From: Amphritea atlantica
GTDB lineage: Bacteria; Pseudomonadota; Gammaproteobacteria; Pseudomonadales; Balneatricaceae
Direction: 5' to 3'
Length of the DNA stretch: 64,000 bases
Assembly (NCBI RefSeq): GCF_018860855.1
Contig: NZ_JAHKQE010000013.1
Span: 135,039 to 199,038, forward strand
Positions 46,894 through 55,929 of this stretch are shown one piece after another. A program made the position numbers and the translations under genes. The stretch's first letter is position 1. Each line of letters opens with the position of its first letter. The notes below the pieces were generated by a model. The model was not told the DNA's origin. It made no database searches and worked only from the letters and a program-made list of their open reading frames with translations.

Positions 46894-47313
46894 TTAAAAA
46901 TCTGGTTCAGGATAAGTTTGTGCCCAATTAGCTTGGGAGCCCGCATCATCCGCCGCTGATGGCTCAGATGCTTTGTTCACACTATCAAGAAGCAGAAACT
47001 CGTCCGCGTCCACTTCGGTCAATCGATGCTTAATACCATCTTTCTCCCATGAGCGCGTGCGCTGAGGCCCTTGTACAAAAAGCTTCGCTCCTTTTTGGAT
47101 TAAATCTTTTGCCCTTAGCCCTAACTTAAATCCACCACGATCTCGAAAAACGACCCGATGCCATTCTGTATGCTCTTTGAGCTCATTGGATTGACGGTCG
47201 CGCCATTTTTCAGAAGTGGCCAGTGAAATACTGGTCACTAAATCACCTGATGGATAGGCTCGCATCTCTGGCTCAGAGCCAACGTAGCCTATGAGTGTTA
47301 CTTGGTTTTTCAT
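46894..47313 (-). CDS. ssb: Single-stranded DNA-binding protein
   Basis: A 139-residue OB-fold protein with the SSB pattern NQVTLIGYVGSEPEMRAYPSGDLVTSISLATSEKW split by EWHRVVFRD and AKLFVQGPQRTR. The C-terminal tip PEPDF keeps the acidic, aromatic SSB tail that recruits partner proteins. It coats the single strand during transfer and works with Bet and Exo. GAGGAG precedes the ATG. It follows the 108-aa gene by 15 bases and has no structured leader of its own. Confidence 0.92.
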   Translation of the reverse strand: MKNQVTLIGYVGSEPEMRAYPSGDLVTSISLATSEKWRDRQSNELKEHTEWHRVVFRDRGGFKLGLRAKDLIQKGAKLFVQGPQRTRSWEKDGIKHRLTEVDADEFLLLDSVNKASEPSAADDAGSQANWAQTYPEPDF

Positions 47314-47328
47314 GATGTTCTCCTCGTC

Positions 47329-47655
47329 TTAGTTGAACTCTGTGCACACAGTCGTTTCTGCCCGGCTGGGCAAAGAAGACTGACGGCGCAGATAGGTTGG
47401 TATTTCGAGTAAAGCCATGTCGTACTGATTTGGCTCTTTATAAAACGCAGATGTCAAACGGGGCATACCAGGAGCTTTAGGCACTGCCATTGGACGACGT
47501 TTTGGTGTTGGTGTGAGCAATCGCTTGATTTGAGTAAGTACAAATCGAAACGGGCGCACGCTTTGACGAGCAACCAATCGCAAAAGCGACCAGCTCAGTT
47601 TTGCAAGCAACATAATGCCTGCGATTTGGATAATAAATCCGAAGATATATTCCAT
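47329..47655 (-). CDS. Small membrane-anchored element protein, 108 aa
   Basis: A 108-residue protein with one N-terminal membrane segment (residues about 3-22) followed by a basic, proline-containing cytoplasmic part (RRLVARQSVRPFRFVLTQIKRLL, then TPTPKRRPM). I do not recognise the family. It is first of the ssb-bet-exo unit, and its leader is the best-formed of the structured leaders in this block. Confidence 0.6.
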   Translation of the reverse strand: MEYIFGFIIQIAGIMLLAKLSWSLLRLVARQSVRPFRFVLTQIKRLLTPTPKRRPMAVPKAPGMPRLTSAFYKEPNQYDMALLEIPTYLRRQSSLPSRAETTVCTEFN

Positions 47656-47719
47656 TGGTGACTCCTTATGTTGGTTTTGAAGGAGTCACCCCCAACTGGG
47701 GAAAACTCCCCTAGTTGGG
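47656..47719 (-). promoter_or_regulatory. Structured 5' leader of the 108-aa gene
   Basis: Two adjacent perfect inverted repeats. GGTGACTCCTT (47657-47667) / AAGGAGTCACC (47680-47690) has 11-base arms and would bury the AAGGAGT ribosome site. Directly next to it CCCAACT-GGGGA (47691-47702) pairs with TCCCC-T-AGTTGGG (47707-47719). GGAGT of the first and ACTCC within the second are also complementary, so the two forms may compete. Confidence 0.8.
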
Positions 47720-48022
47720 TGGTGAAAAGGCGAACCGTAAGGAACGCATGGTTGAGCATGTAAGAACATGCAGGCTATTTGTTTAAGGAGGCTAGCTACC
47801 TCTTAGTACCACTGAGAATACTCAGCGGCGGGCTTCCTTTGAGCTCATGCTCTCAGGCGCAGATATCACTGAAACAGATCAGCAATATTTGATAGTCAGT
47901 GTAACCGTCTTATCCAGACAGGATAGTTAGAAAGATGCTCAATTCTTCCACCTAGCTGAAAGGCCATTACCTCACAGATGATTAGGCTAGGGGCTGATTA
48001 TTGTCATATCAGGAGCAAACTT
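47720..48022. other. Divergent intergenic region
   Basis: About 300 bases between the minus-strand ssb-bet-exo block and the plus-strand DUF1845 gene, so two divergent promoters should lie here. Small hairpins are visible (CTGAG/CTCAG near 47813-47830), and no protein-coding frame is supported. I could not assign promoters with confidence. Confidence 0.35.
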
Positions 48023-48625
48023 ATGGCCCAAGCAAAACCCAATTACTCAAAACCCATCTTTGAACAATCATTCACAATTAACAGCTTACAGGCGCAACGT
48101 GTCGTTGACCGTGTTTTTAAACGGACGGTCAGTGCGCTTTACGGTATCGATGTCATCCTGCGCATTATTGGCGATGAGGACGAAATTGATGAAGTGGAAC
48201 AGATCATTAGCCAGTTGATCGAGGATTGCTCCAAAGCGATAAACAGCGAAAAAGCTCGTTTGGACAAACTGATGGAATCCAATGGCATCGATGAGGTCCC
48301 CCACTACACCGGCCCAATTACTTTCAATGCCAGAATAAGCTCGCCTCAGGTTGGCCAGTTTGTCGGCTTAGTTCGCAAACTCGATGCGTTGATGATCTCA
48401 ATGGACACACTCTGGTTATCTAGCGTGCTTAGCAACAAGCAACGTGTTGATGGCAACTACGCATGGCAACAGCGCATTATCAAACTTGCACGACGCATTA
48501 TTGATATCGAAATTCGAGCACGAAAATCAGCCCAAGCTAAGGGTAAAGAAGCAGAAGTTGAGCAAGCGGTGCCTTCAACCGATGACGATATCACTGAAGA
48601 GGAAACAGATACCCCCGCCAACTAG
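48023..48625 (+). CDS. DUF1845 family element protein
   Basis: A 200-residue soluble protein recognised as DUF1845 (FTINSLQAQRVVDRVFKRTVSALYGIDVIL, RKLDALMISMDTLWLSSV), common in integrative conjugative elements; function not established. The start is ATG 48023, with AGGAG 8 bases upstream; the frame opens at 47978. The C-terminus is acidic (DDDITEEETD). It is the only plus-strand core gene in this part and borders the second cargo site. A hairpin terminator follows. Confidence 0.8.
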   Translation: MAQAKPNYSKPIFEQSFTINSLQAQRVVDRVFKRTVSALYGIDVILRIIGDEDEIDEVEQIISQLIEDCSKAINSEKARLDKLMESNGIDEVPHYTGPITFNARISSPQVGQFVGLVRKLDALMISMDTLWLSSVLSNKQRVDGNYAWQQRIIKLARRIIDIEIRARKSAQAKGKEAEVEQAVPSTDDDITEEETDTPAN

Positions 48626-48646
48626 CCAACTGGGCTCCCATCAACC

Positions 48647-48665
48647 AGCCCCTCTCGAAGGGGCT
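48647..48665 (+). terminator. Terminator of the DUF1845 gene
   Basis: AGCCCCT (48647-48653) and AGGGGCT (48659-48665) form a perfect 7-base hairpin with a 5-base loop 21 bases after the stop codon, followed by a T-rich but broken tract. Confidence 0.65.
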
Positions 48666-48733
48666 CTTCATCTTGCTGTATTTTCTATCAAAATCATTAA
48701 AATGAATTTAACTGTCATTTTTGGTCAATCTAC

Positions 48734-49153
48734 ATGAATAGAACTAATTTTCTCGTTACCTTCTTAATAGCGTTGTTCGCTATTCCTGCATTTGCAGAAC
48801 ATCCAGCATCGTTCAGCCAGGCAAAACGATTTGCCCGAGAAATCTACCAAGACAACCAGAGTACGTTTTACTGTGGATGTAGCTATAACAATGATGGTGC
48901 GATTGATGCTGCATCTTGCGGCTATGAACCAAGGAAGCAACCGAAACGAGGAGAACGCTTAGAGTGGGAGCACGTTGTCTCAGTTTGGGAAATTGGCCAT
49001 CAACGCCAATGCTGGCAAAACGGCGGACGTCGGAACTGCGAAAAGAATGATCCTGAGTTTTCTAAAATGGTGTCGGATCTTCATAACCTCGTACCATCTG
49101 TAGGTGAAGTACCTGTCAAGACTATTAGTGGGCATTTTTTTGCAGCCCTTTAA
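48734..49153 (+). pseudogene. C-terminally truncated endonuclease I (EndA/NucM-like)
   Basis: A 139-residue exported protein with a signal peptide (residues 1-20, ending FAIPAFA) and the endonuclease I core: FYCGCSY, cysteine-linked loop, EWEHVVSVWE with the catalytic His region, and SDLHNLVPSVGEV. Intact members are about 210-240 residues; here the frame leaves the family right after GEV at about base 49115 and stops at 49153. The conserved NGDRSN-type segment is missing, so activity is doubtful. It sits in the site between traN and the DUF1845 gene, the place of hotspot 4 in SXT elements. Confidence 0.75.
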
Positions 49154-49248
49154 ATGACTACCTTCTGTCCATTTAACCCTTACTCGGCTCTGAAGGTGCT
49201 AATCGGTGTGCTAAGATCAACTGATCGTCACAGAAGGAGATCAATGGA

Positions 49249-49554
49249 ATGGGATACTGGACTAGATGCAGGGCTAAGGGCTGCTACTCTCAAATTTACA
49301 TTCAAGAGGTGACTCCACCGGGTGAGACCAGATCTAGACCATTACCTTTTGATGATGAGGATTTATCGGTCTGTCATCTAGATCACTGTTCTGGAGTACC
49401 AGCAACTAAACTCCCAATTAAATGCTGTTACTGCCACAGAAGGTATACAACGACTAGCGCTGGGATTTACCGTTGTCAGAATCCTCGTTGTAAAGAGCAG
49501 TTCAGAGTTTCAATCGAAGACGGTGTAGCCACTGTTCACAGATATTCGTACTAA
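49249..49554 (+). CDS. Small zinc-ribbon protein
   Basis: A 101-residue protein with three cysteine/histidine pairs that could bind zinc: CRAKGC at residues 7-12, CHLDHC at about 41-46, CCYCHRR at about 59-65 and CQNPRCKEQF at about 76-85. No enzyme motif is seen. AGGAG lies 9 bases before ATG 49249. It is cargo in the traN-side site; function unknown. Confidence 0.6.
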   Translation: MGYWTRCRAKGCYSQIYIQEVTPPGETRSRPLPFDDEDLSVCHLDHCSGVPATKLPIKCCYCHRRYTTTSAGIYRCQNPRCKEQFRVSIEDGVATVHRYSY

Positions 49555-50044
49555 ATTACCAAAGACTAATGGAACCTAGTTGAACAGCAAGCACAATACC
49601 TAACAGATGGATGCTGACACCATTGGTAACGCTCACTTTTGGCGATGTGCTCGTTACCCAAAGTACCAAGTATCACAAAGAAACCAAGACTTGATCTTCC
49701 TACGCATAATAAACTAAAACTTATGTTCAAATTACGCCAGTTTTTTCATGATATCTCAAATGCATGCTTTTATACGAACATTAACAAAGTAAAGGGGCTT
49801 GCTTTTTACTTGTCAAGATTTCCCGTAACTGAGCTAATCCATAGGTTTCTAATTTAGCAAAATTACTAACTCACTATTGTCCAAAAACGAGTTTTTCCGA
49901 CCGTCAGCTCCTCGCTCATAGCTTTCTATTCGATGAAGTCCAACCCTAATCATCGAAACTGTAAGATCAGATATGAGCTACTACAAACACATCTGTTACA
50001 AAATAGTCGCAGTTAATTCAATGCATATTTATTATTTTTTATAT
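49555..50044. other. Gene-poor segment beside traN
   Basis: About 490 bases, clearly more AT-rich than the flanking genes, without a coding frame I would support. A 72-residue plus-strand frame at 49639-49857 has no family features. It may be decayed cargo DNA. Confidence 0.35.
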
Positions 50045-50079
50045 GCTCCATTAGCCCTGCAAAACCAGGCTAACGGAGC
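50045..50079 (-). terminator. Hairpin after traN
   Basis: GCTCCATTAGCC (50045-50056) pairs with GGCTAACGGAGC (50068-50079) with a single mismatch, 8 bases after the traN stop. No T-run follows on the minus strand, so it may stabilise the message end rather than terminate fully. Confidence 0.5.
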
Positions 50080-50087
50080 AATTTCTT

Positions 50088-53000
50088 TTAATTGTTCCCC
50101 GAAATTTCTTCCGTCGCCTCCTGGCGCAATTTCTGAGCATCCATTCCGTTTAGCCTTTCAATAGCTCTGTCTGCGGCACTCTGACGATTTCCATCAACGT
50201 TTAGCGTACTTCCTGAGCCTGTTAGTCTTTCCAGATCCAGTGAGGGTATTTCGGGTAAGTTGCCTGTTATCGACAAGATACCTATCCACTCATCCAGATT
50301 TACTTGAGTCCAATCTACCTGGTTTAACTTACTCGCAGTCAAACCTTCACAGTTTGGTGACTTCGCACTTCCCCAACCAAGACCCAATTGTGGACGCACT
50401 TGTTCTTGAATAATCCGTGAAAGCGGCGAAGTAAAGCAGCAATATGACTGCCGTTTCTCAACACAAGCACCTAAGAACTTAGACTTGCAGTAAGAGCCTA
50501 CATAGTGGCAACTCTTTAATACCCGCTTGGCGTTCATTTCAAACTCACTCTGCTCACATTTCCAAATAAGCTTGATGAGAATCATGGCGACAGAATAGAT
50601 CATGTAAGCCGTCATAACGGTGCTTAGAACCGTCCCGGCAGTCCCGCTCAGTGCAAAATCACCACCTGTAACGACACCATCAGCTCCAACCGCACCACCT
50701 ACGTTGCTAAACAGTGCCGATTGCGCCCCCGAACCAAAGGTAGTGCCTACCCATTCAGCCGTTTTGTTAGTTAGCACCTGCATGAAGCCTGTCGCAGCTT
50801 GCTCCGCTCCCGCGCCAGCAGCCGTTGATGGCCCAGCCCCCATTAGAGAGTCCCATGCAGACACAAAAGGCTCTTTAACCGCACTCCAGGTACTCGTTAT
50901 CGGCTCCCTAAGCGTATTCCACGAACCATAGATTGCCGAAGACGGATTCATGGCCATGACTGCCGTATCAAGTTTGTTAACCGCCACTATCATCGTGATA
51001 TAGTCCGATAACGACACGCCACTTGGCTTTTCACAGCAATCCACTATGCCGCCAACGGCTTTTTTGCACTGGCCAGCATTACCTTTAAAGACCGTACACT
51101 CGACGTTATCTTGGCCATCAGCTCCCGTGCATGACATATCATTTGTCATAAACTGCGCCGCATTAAGCATCGCTGCGGCCTCTGCAAAGTTAGCCTGCTT
51201 GATTGACTCTGGTTCTAAACAATCTGTGCCCATACAGCGAACTGGCCCCTCACAGTTGTATTGAGTTTCCATTCGTGCATTTTGCACTTCGACGCTTTGT
51301 CCGCAGTCATACACCAAACTTTGGATATAGCAGAAGCCTTCATGACTAGCCCCGCCTTCAGTGCATTCGGTTCTGACATACTGGCAGGCCGGGTTTTGCT
51401 CTAGCGCGGCACACGTATTGATGGTCGTGTTTTGTCCATTATTGTCAATGGTTTGTGTATTACCATTGGCATCTAACCAGCTATCTGAGCTGCCCATGTT
51501 GAACTCAGGATGAGCAGTCGAAGCATTGTAGGTCGCTCTTGCCCTCCAGCATGAGAGTCCCAGTCCATCAGAACTGCCGCGACTGGTTAAATGAGCAGGA
51601 GACGAAACAACCGCCGGATAAAGGCTTCCAAGATTGGCCAACTCGCCACTACCAACCGTTAACCCGTCGATTCGTTTTGTGCCCGTATCCAAACACTGCC
51701 ACTGCACCGCAGTAAACTGATCAGTTTGCATCAAGCATTGGTCTATGCCCGGATCAGTTGATTGATGAACAATGTCTTGCTCTAAGTACTTGCCAGAGAA
51801 GGTCAATGAAGCGCTCAGTTTCCCAGGAGCCAAACACTTCTGAACTTCTCGGCTGCAAGTATCGAAATCGACTTTGCTCCAGCCGGACTCGCATCTGGAA
51901 CGAGTGACTTCCTGGGGTTCATGCCACGAAATAATCGACTCATTGACGACTTTACACAACGAGCCAACCAAGGTTCCTTTTGGACAGGTCACTTCAGGGT
52001 ATTTAATGGACGGTTTCGTCTCAATCACCGTTTCCTTATTGCCCATCAGTGAGAGTGTCGTTTTCCAGCCATTTGTCTTGGACGGCGACTCGGTGATTTT
52101 TATCTCAGTATTTTGATTATCAAAAACTCTCAGCGTCGCGTTTCCAGTTTGCATGGTGGTGCTGTGCTGTGGAACAAAACTGATGGTTTCAGAGCTAAAG
52201 CAACCGCGCTCAATAGACCAGCTTTGTTGATGGGATTCAGCGGATACACGTCGCTCTAACTGACACTCAGTAAGCGTGCTGATCTTCTCGCACACCTGGT
52301 AATCAGGTACATGCTTGGTTTCAGTAAATGGCGTAATCGTCTGAGTAGGCTCACAGGCCTCAAAACTACTTGGCATAAAGTTGGATACCACACACTTTGG
52401 ATCGCTGGTTTGTAATCCACAGTCATAGGTATCGGTAAAACGAGTACATTCACCTTTATCATTGGTCTCGGCACATTCTGACGACATGAAGCCACAGGAA
52501 GGGTTCGCTTCAAGTGCTTGGCAGGCCTGATTCTCAATACCCTTATAGCTTTCATCATCCACACTGACTTGTACACGCCGACACAAAGGCGATATGCCAG
52601 CGACGGGGCTTGGGGCAAAGTAGTGTTCACAAACTGAAACACCATTGACCACCGTACACCCGTTGGTTGAAGACGGCTGATCCGTGCATTGAATGCTATA
52701 ATCTGAAAACTTAGCCGGGATATCCGCTGCTTGTTCGATACAGGACTGTGGTGACCAACTATCATTCATCACCACCTTGGTTGGATCAAAGCGTACCTTG
52801 ATGCGTGCATACCCCTCACCACTACCCGTTACCGATACGCGAATTTTTACTGGCACTTCTAAACCGGGCTCTACCGCTTTTAGCTTAGCGGTTAAGTCGG
52901 TATTAGGATTGCGCTCCCAACTGGTACTAAGCTCGCAGCGACCAGCCGTTTCTGGAGGAAAGTTATTGTTCGGCCCTGACCAGACTTTCTGATCGCCAAG

Positions 53001-53780
53001 CCAAACTTGCATGTAGTCATCCCATTTGGCGTACTCAAGAACGGCTGAGGTAATCGCATCGGGGTTCACGACTTTGAGTGTGATGGCCTGTTCGAACACT
53101 TTACAACTACCACTCCAGTAGTTGTCACCAATTCGTCCAATCCAAACTTCAAGACACCCTTCACCACAAGAGCGAAGGTTCATCGGCCCTGAAACATGCT
53201 CAATGATGCCTGCTGTGTAATCGTGAGTGATAGTGCAGCTGTTCACCGCTGTATTGAGCCTGTCGCATTGCTGGTAATTTGGGCGGCCCTCACCTTGAGA
53301 CTCACAGCCGGGGAAGCTTTGCGTCAATAGATTAAGGTCAGTTTGAACCGCATCAGTTAATGCCCAAAGCGGATCATTGACCATATCTGGCCGAGACCTG
53401 CCTTTGATTTGCTGTAGCGAACGAAATGCTTCACCCGTAGCGCCACTTTCGGATGCCATGCTCTCTTGGCGCTGTGTCCCTAATTGATTCATGCTGGCAT
53501 CAGAGCCATAAACGCCCGTTAAGACATCCAATGAGCCCTGATCCATACCAGGGAAAAGCTCTTGCAAGTTAATGGACTCATTACCACTGCCATTCGGCAC
53601 CGACAATGTATTGCCATTGAGTGCGGGCATCGTCCAGTTTTGCAGCAATTGCTTACCTTCCTGTTGTCCGCTTAGGCCGGATTGGCGCTGCACATCAGCG
53701 GCCACACCATGTAAGGGCAAGCACGCCATAGTGATTGATAAAATACCCGCTAACACTCGGGTAAAAAGTGTTGGTTTCAT
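50088..53780 (-). CDS. traN: TraN: outer-membrane mating-pair adhesin
   Basis: A 1230-residue exported protein with a signal peptide (residues about 1-27, ending LPLHGVAA) and a very cysteine-rich central region with repeated short Cys motifs (CERHYF-like blocks, CQALEANPSCGF, CAALEQNPACQY). The last third has hydrophobic segments (SVAMILIKLIWKC). F-type TraN stabilises mating pairs by contacting recipient surface proteins. CQALEANPSC and CAALEQNPAC show that part of the protein is an internal duplication. It begins 2 bases after the traU stop. Length is in the SXT range. Confidence 0.92.
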   Translation of the reverse strand: MKPTLFTRVLAGILSITMACLPLHGVAADVQRQSGLSGQQEGKQLLQNWTMPALNGNTLSVPNGSGNESINLQELFPGMDQGSLDVLTGVYGSDASMNQLGTQRQESMASESGATGEAFRSLQQIKGRSRPDMVNDPLWALTDAVQTDLNLLTQSFPGCESQGEGRPNYQQCDRLNTAVNSCTITHDYTAGIIEHVSGPMNLRSCGEGCLEVWIGRIGDNYWSGSCKVFEQAITLKVVNPDAITSAVLEYAKWDDYMQVWLGDQKVWSGPNNNFPPETAGRCELSTSWERNPNTDLTAKLKAVEPGLEVPVKIRVSVTGSGEGYARIKVRFDPTKVVMNDSWSPQSCIEQAADIPAKFSDYSIQCTDQPSSTNGCTVVNGVSVCEHYFAPSPVAGISPLCRRVQVSVDDESYKGIENQACQALEANPSCGFMSSECAETNDKGECTRFTDTYDCGLQTSDPKCVVSNFMPSSFEACEPTQTITPFTETKHVPDYQVCEKISTLTECQLERRVSAESHQQSWSIERGCFSSETISFVPQHSTTMQTGNATLRVFDNQNTEIKITESPSKTNGWKTTLSLMGNKETVIETKPSIKYPEVTCPKGTLVGSLCKVVNESIISWHEPQEVTRSRCESGWSKVDFDTCSREVQKCLAPGKLSASLTFSGKYLEQDIVHQSTDPGIDQCLMQTDQFTAVQWQCLDTGTKRIDGLTVGSGELANLGSLYPAVVSSPAHLTSRGSSDGLGLSCWRARATYNASTAHPEFNMGSSDSWLDANGNTQTIDNNGQNTTINTCAALEQNPACQYVRTECTEGGASHEGFCYIQSLVYDCGQSVEVQNARMETQYNCEGPVRCMGTDCLEPESIKQANFAEAAAMLNAAQFMTNDMSCTGADGQDNVECTVFKGNAGQCKKAVGGIVDCCEKPSGVSLSDYITMIVAVNKLDTAVMAMNPSSAIYGSWNTLREPITSTWSAVKEPFVSAWDSLMGAGPSTAAGAGAEQAATGFMQVLTNKTAEWVGTTFGSGAQSALFSNVGGAVGADGVVTGGDFALSGTAGTVLSTVMTAYMIYSVAMILIKLIWKCEQSEFEMNAKRVLKSCHYVGSYCKSKFLGACVEKRQSYCCFTSPLSRIIQEQVRPQLGLGWGSAKSPNCEGLTASKLNQVDWTQVNLDEWIGILSITGNLPEIPSLDLERLTGSGSTLNVDGNRQSAADRAIERLNGMDAQKLRQEATEEISGNN

Positions 53781-53782
53781 GA

Positions 53783-54811
53783 TTAACCTCCCGAGTTACA
53801 GCAGTCTTGCCAGCGCCACAAAATGTAGAGCGCATCTTCACCGGCACCGGGGATCGTTCGCCACTCTCCCCATTTCATGGTGCTTTCACCGATGACATGC
53901 GCACTTTCAGTTTCCGGTACAGGGAAGAACATACTCATCTTGTATTGGGATTTCGGCAGCATGGGTTCGATAACAGGTCGGCATAGCGCACTGTTCCCCA
54001 TTGTTCGCCTTGCAAGACCACGCCTGTGTTGAGCCGCGATTGCACGCGCCGCTAAATGGCTGGTGTTTTCTGCTAATGAGCCAAAGGCTAAAGTGTGGCC
54101 AGATAACGGGTAGAGATGGCCCCAACTGCCAGCACACCAAAACAGCTGGTCGATGGGTTTACCAAGTGTTGATGAGGCAGCGTCAGCGGTACAAGCAGAT
54201 ATAGCCAATGGATTGGCAACGGCAGCAGCTTCAGACTGAGTAAAAAAGGCCAGTTCATCGTTCAGCCATGTTGGGTCCAATTCCGACAAATACATCAAGT
54301 CAAAGTCCATGTAACCATCGGCATTGCAATTGCCATCCATGAACAAATCGAGCATGACCAAAAGCGGAAAGGCATAATAATGGTAATGGTAGAAAGCGAG
54401 ATCACCGGTATCGTATTCACCTTCGCCATGACCACCTTGCAGTCGCCTATCACCTAACGGTAAACGAATCCCTCCCAGTGAAGGCGAACAACCCGGCGTC
54501 CTGACCAGTTCAATCAGACGCGCTGGCTCCCACATGCTGGTAACAATACCAGGCCTTGGTACGCCTAAGTTGTCTTCACATAAGCAAAACGACTTGTTTG
54601 ATGCGCCGCTTGGGACATTGCCAGAGCCAAGAGGAAGCCCTGCAACCCGGATAGGAAAAATGCATGACCAGCAAACATCCGTCAGCAACTTGCCCGACAA
54701 TAACCCCGCGTCTGAACAGGTCAGTTCGGCTTTTGCAGGAATAGATGCGCCTAGGACAAACATGACAACGAGAGTCCGCAACAGACGATACGTATTATTG
54801 AGCTTTTTCAT
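53783..54811 (-). CDS. traU: TraU: pilus assembly/DNA transfer protein
   Basis: A 342-residue exported protein with a signal peptide (residues 1-28, ending ASIPAKAE) and the TraU pattern (DVCWSCIFPIRVAGLPLG, FCLCEDNLGVPRPG). It is a periplasmic component of the F-type secretion channel, rich in cysteines. Its start overlaps the end of traW by 17 bases, so traW, traU and traN are a unit. Confidence 0.93.
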   Translation of the reverse strand: MKKLNNTYRLLRTLVVMFVLGASIPAKAELTCSDAGLLSGKLLTDVCWSCIFPIRVAGLPLGSGNVPSGASNKSFCLCEDNLGVPRPGIVTSMWEPARLIELVRTPGCSPSLGGIRLPLGDRRLQGGHGEGEYDTGDLAFYHYHYYAFPLLVMLDLFMDGNCNADGYMDFDLMYLSELDPTWLNDELAFFTQSEAAAVANPLAISACTADAASSTLGKPIDQLFWCAGSWGHLYPLSGHTLAFGSLAENTSHLAARAIAAQHRRGLARRTMGNSALCRPVIEPMLPKSQYKMSMFFPVPETESAHVIGESTMKWGEWRTIPGAGEDALYILWRWQDCCNSGG

Positions 54812-55919
54812 GAAAAAGCTCCTTTGCTGGAATTTCTTCTATTTCAAACGCGATCCCCTTTGCTTGAACAAACGATGGGGTGACTTGCAAATCAAAGCGC
54901 TGTTTTAGCGAAGCATTTAGAAGGTAAACCGGACTGTCCAATGTCTTTTCGAGCGCATTGAGGCTATTCCAGCCTTGTGCACGGTCGAGCTGCGTGGTGA
55001 TGAGCGTAATGCGGCGCATTATCCTATCTTGGCCCTCAAGCCAATGCGCAACTGCGTCCACTTCTTCAGCGTCCGACGCATTAAACACCACAAGCTGCTG
55101 AGTAAATGGCAAGGCTTTTAGCGGGTTAATACGCGTTTCTGCTGGGATCAATGTTCGACCATTGGCATCCAATAGTGGCCGCTGCATGACGATGGTTGGG
55201 TCAACCGTTCTTATCCGATACTGCGTGGCTTTGGGTAATTCAGTGAATGTTTGGCGAGACCAGAAACGCTCAATGGCTTTTTTCTTTAACGCTCCCAAGT
55301 CAATCGACTGTAAACGCTGCATCGCCACTTGCATCAAATCCGGTTCTAAAATCGAATGAATAGGACCACGTTGACCCAATGAACCGGTATTGCCTGTTTC
55401 AATTTGACGCTGCAACCAGTCCTTGCTGTAAACCCCTAGTGCACTTGCAGTCACCTTGTCATCTTCTATGCGGAAAATGGCAGGCACGCTAGTCACCCGC
55501 CAGTGCACAAAGGCTTTCGGATCGATTCGCACCTGAGGAACAGGATCAAGCCCTGTCATCAGCGTATGCCAGTCACGGATAGCCACCCCCAAGGTCTTGC
55601 CTTCAGGAATTCCCCGAAACAACACAATAGCGCCGGTAGCACTGGCCTCTTTGAAAAGCTGCTTCAGTGACGAGTCCCCAAGTGAGGACGACGCAAATAT
55701 CAACCATTCATCGCTGTGTTTGAGCGACGCAGGTTGTTCAATCGGTGCAAAAGGTTCGATAAATTCAGATAAACCATCCACGGCATTTTGTAAAATGCTG
55801 CGGCTCATTTCGACGATCTTTTTGTCTTCGTCAGACAACGGAAAAGGCTCTTGTGCCCAGGACACGTGAACCCAAGACAATGGAGCAACCAACAATAATA
55901 AGAGGCATAGTCTTCTCAT
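54795..55919 (-). CDS. traW: TraW with TrbC-like N-terminal domain
   Basis: A 374-residue exported protein (signal peptide about residues 1-24, ending VHVSWAQ). The N-terminal half (ASSSLGDSSLKQLFKEASATGAIVLFRG, KAFVHWRVTSVPAIF) is TrbC-like, thioredoxin-fold; the C-terminal half is TraW-like (LDANGRTLIPAETRINPLKALPF). This fusion is usual in SXT-type systems. The start is ATG 55919, six bases after GGAGG; another ATG precedes it by one codon, and the frame is open to 56015. Confidence 0.85.
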   Translation of the reverse strand: MRRLCLLLLLVAPLSWVHVSWAQEPFPLSDEDKKIVEMSRSILQNAVDGLSEFIEPFAPIEQPASLKHSDEWLIFASSSLGDSSLKQLFKEASATGAIVLFRGIPEGKTLGVAIRDWHTLMTGLDPVPQVRIDPKAFVHWRVTSVPAIFRIEDDKVTASALGVYSKDWLQRQIETGNTGSLGQRGPIHSILEPDLMQVAMQRLQSIDLGALKKKAIERFWSRQTFTELPKATQYRIRTVDPTIVMQRPLLDANGRTLIPAETRINPLKALPFTQQLVVFNASDAEEVDAVAHWLEGQDRIMRRITLITTQLDRAQGWNSLNALEKTLDSPVYLLNASLKQRFDLQVTPSFVQAKGIAFEIEEIPAKELFHEKAQ

Positions 55920-55929
55920 CATCCACCTC

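Noticed and set aside
38677-47719. The recurring GC-rich palindromes considered as a CRISPR or REP array
   Set aside because: They occur once per gene in front of start codons, differ in sequence, and are not evenly spaced; there are no spacers or cas genes.
49639-49857. 72-residue plus-strand frame beside traN
   Set aside because: No good ribosome site, no family pattern, in AT-rich DNA where such frames arise by chance.
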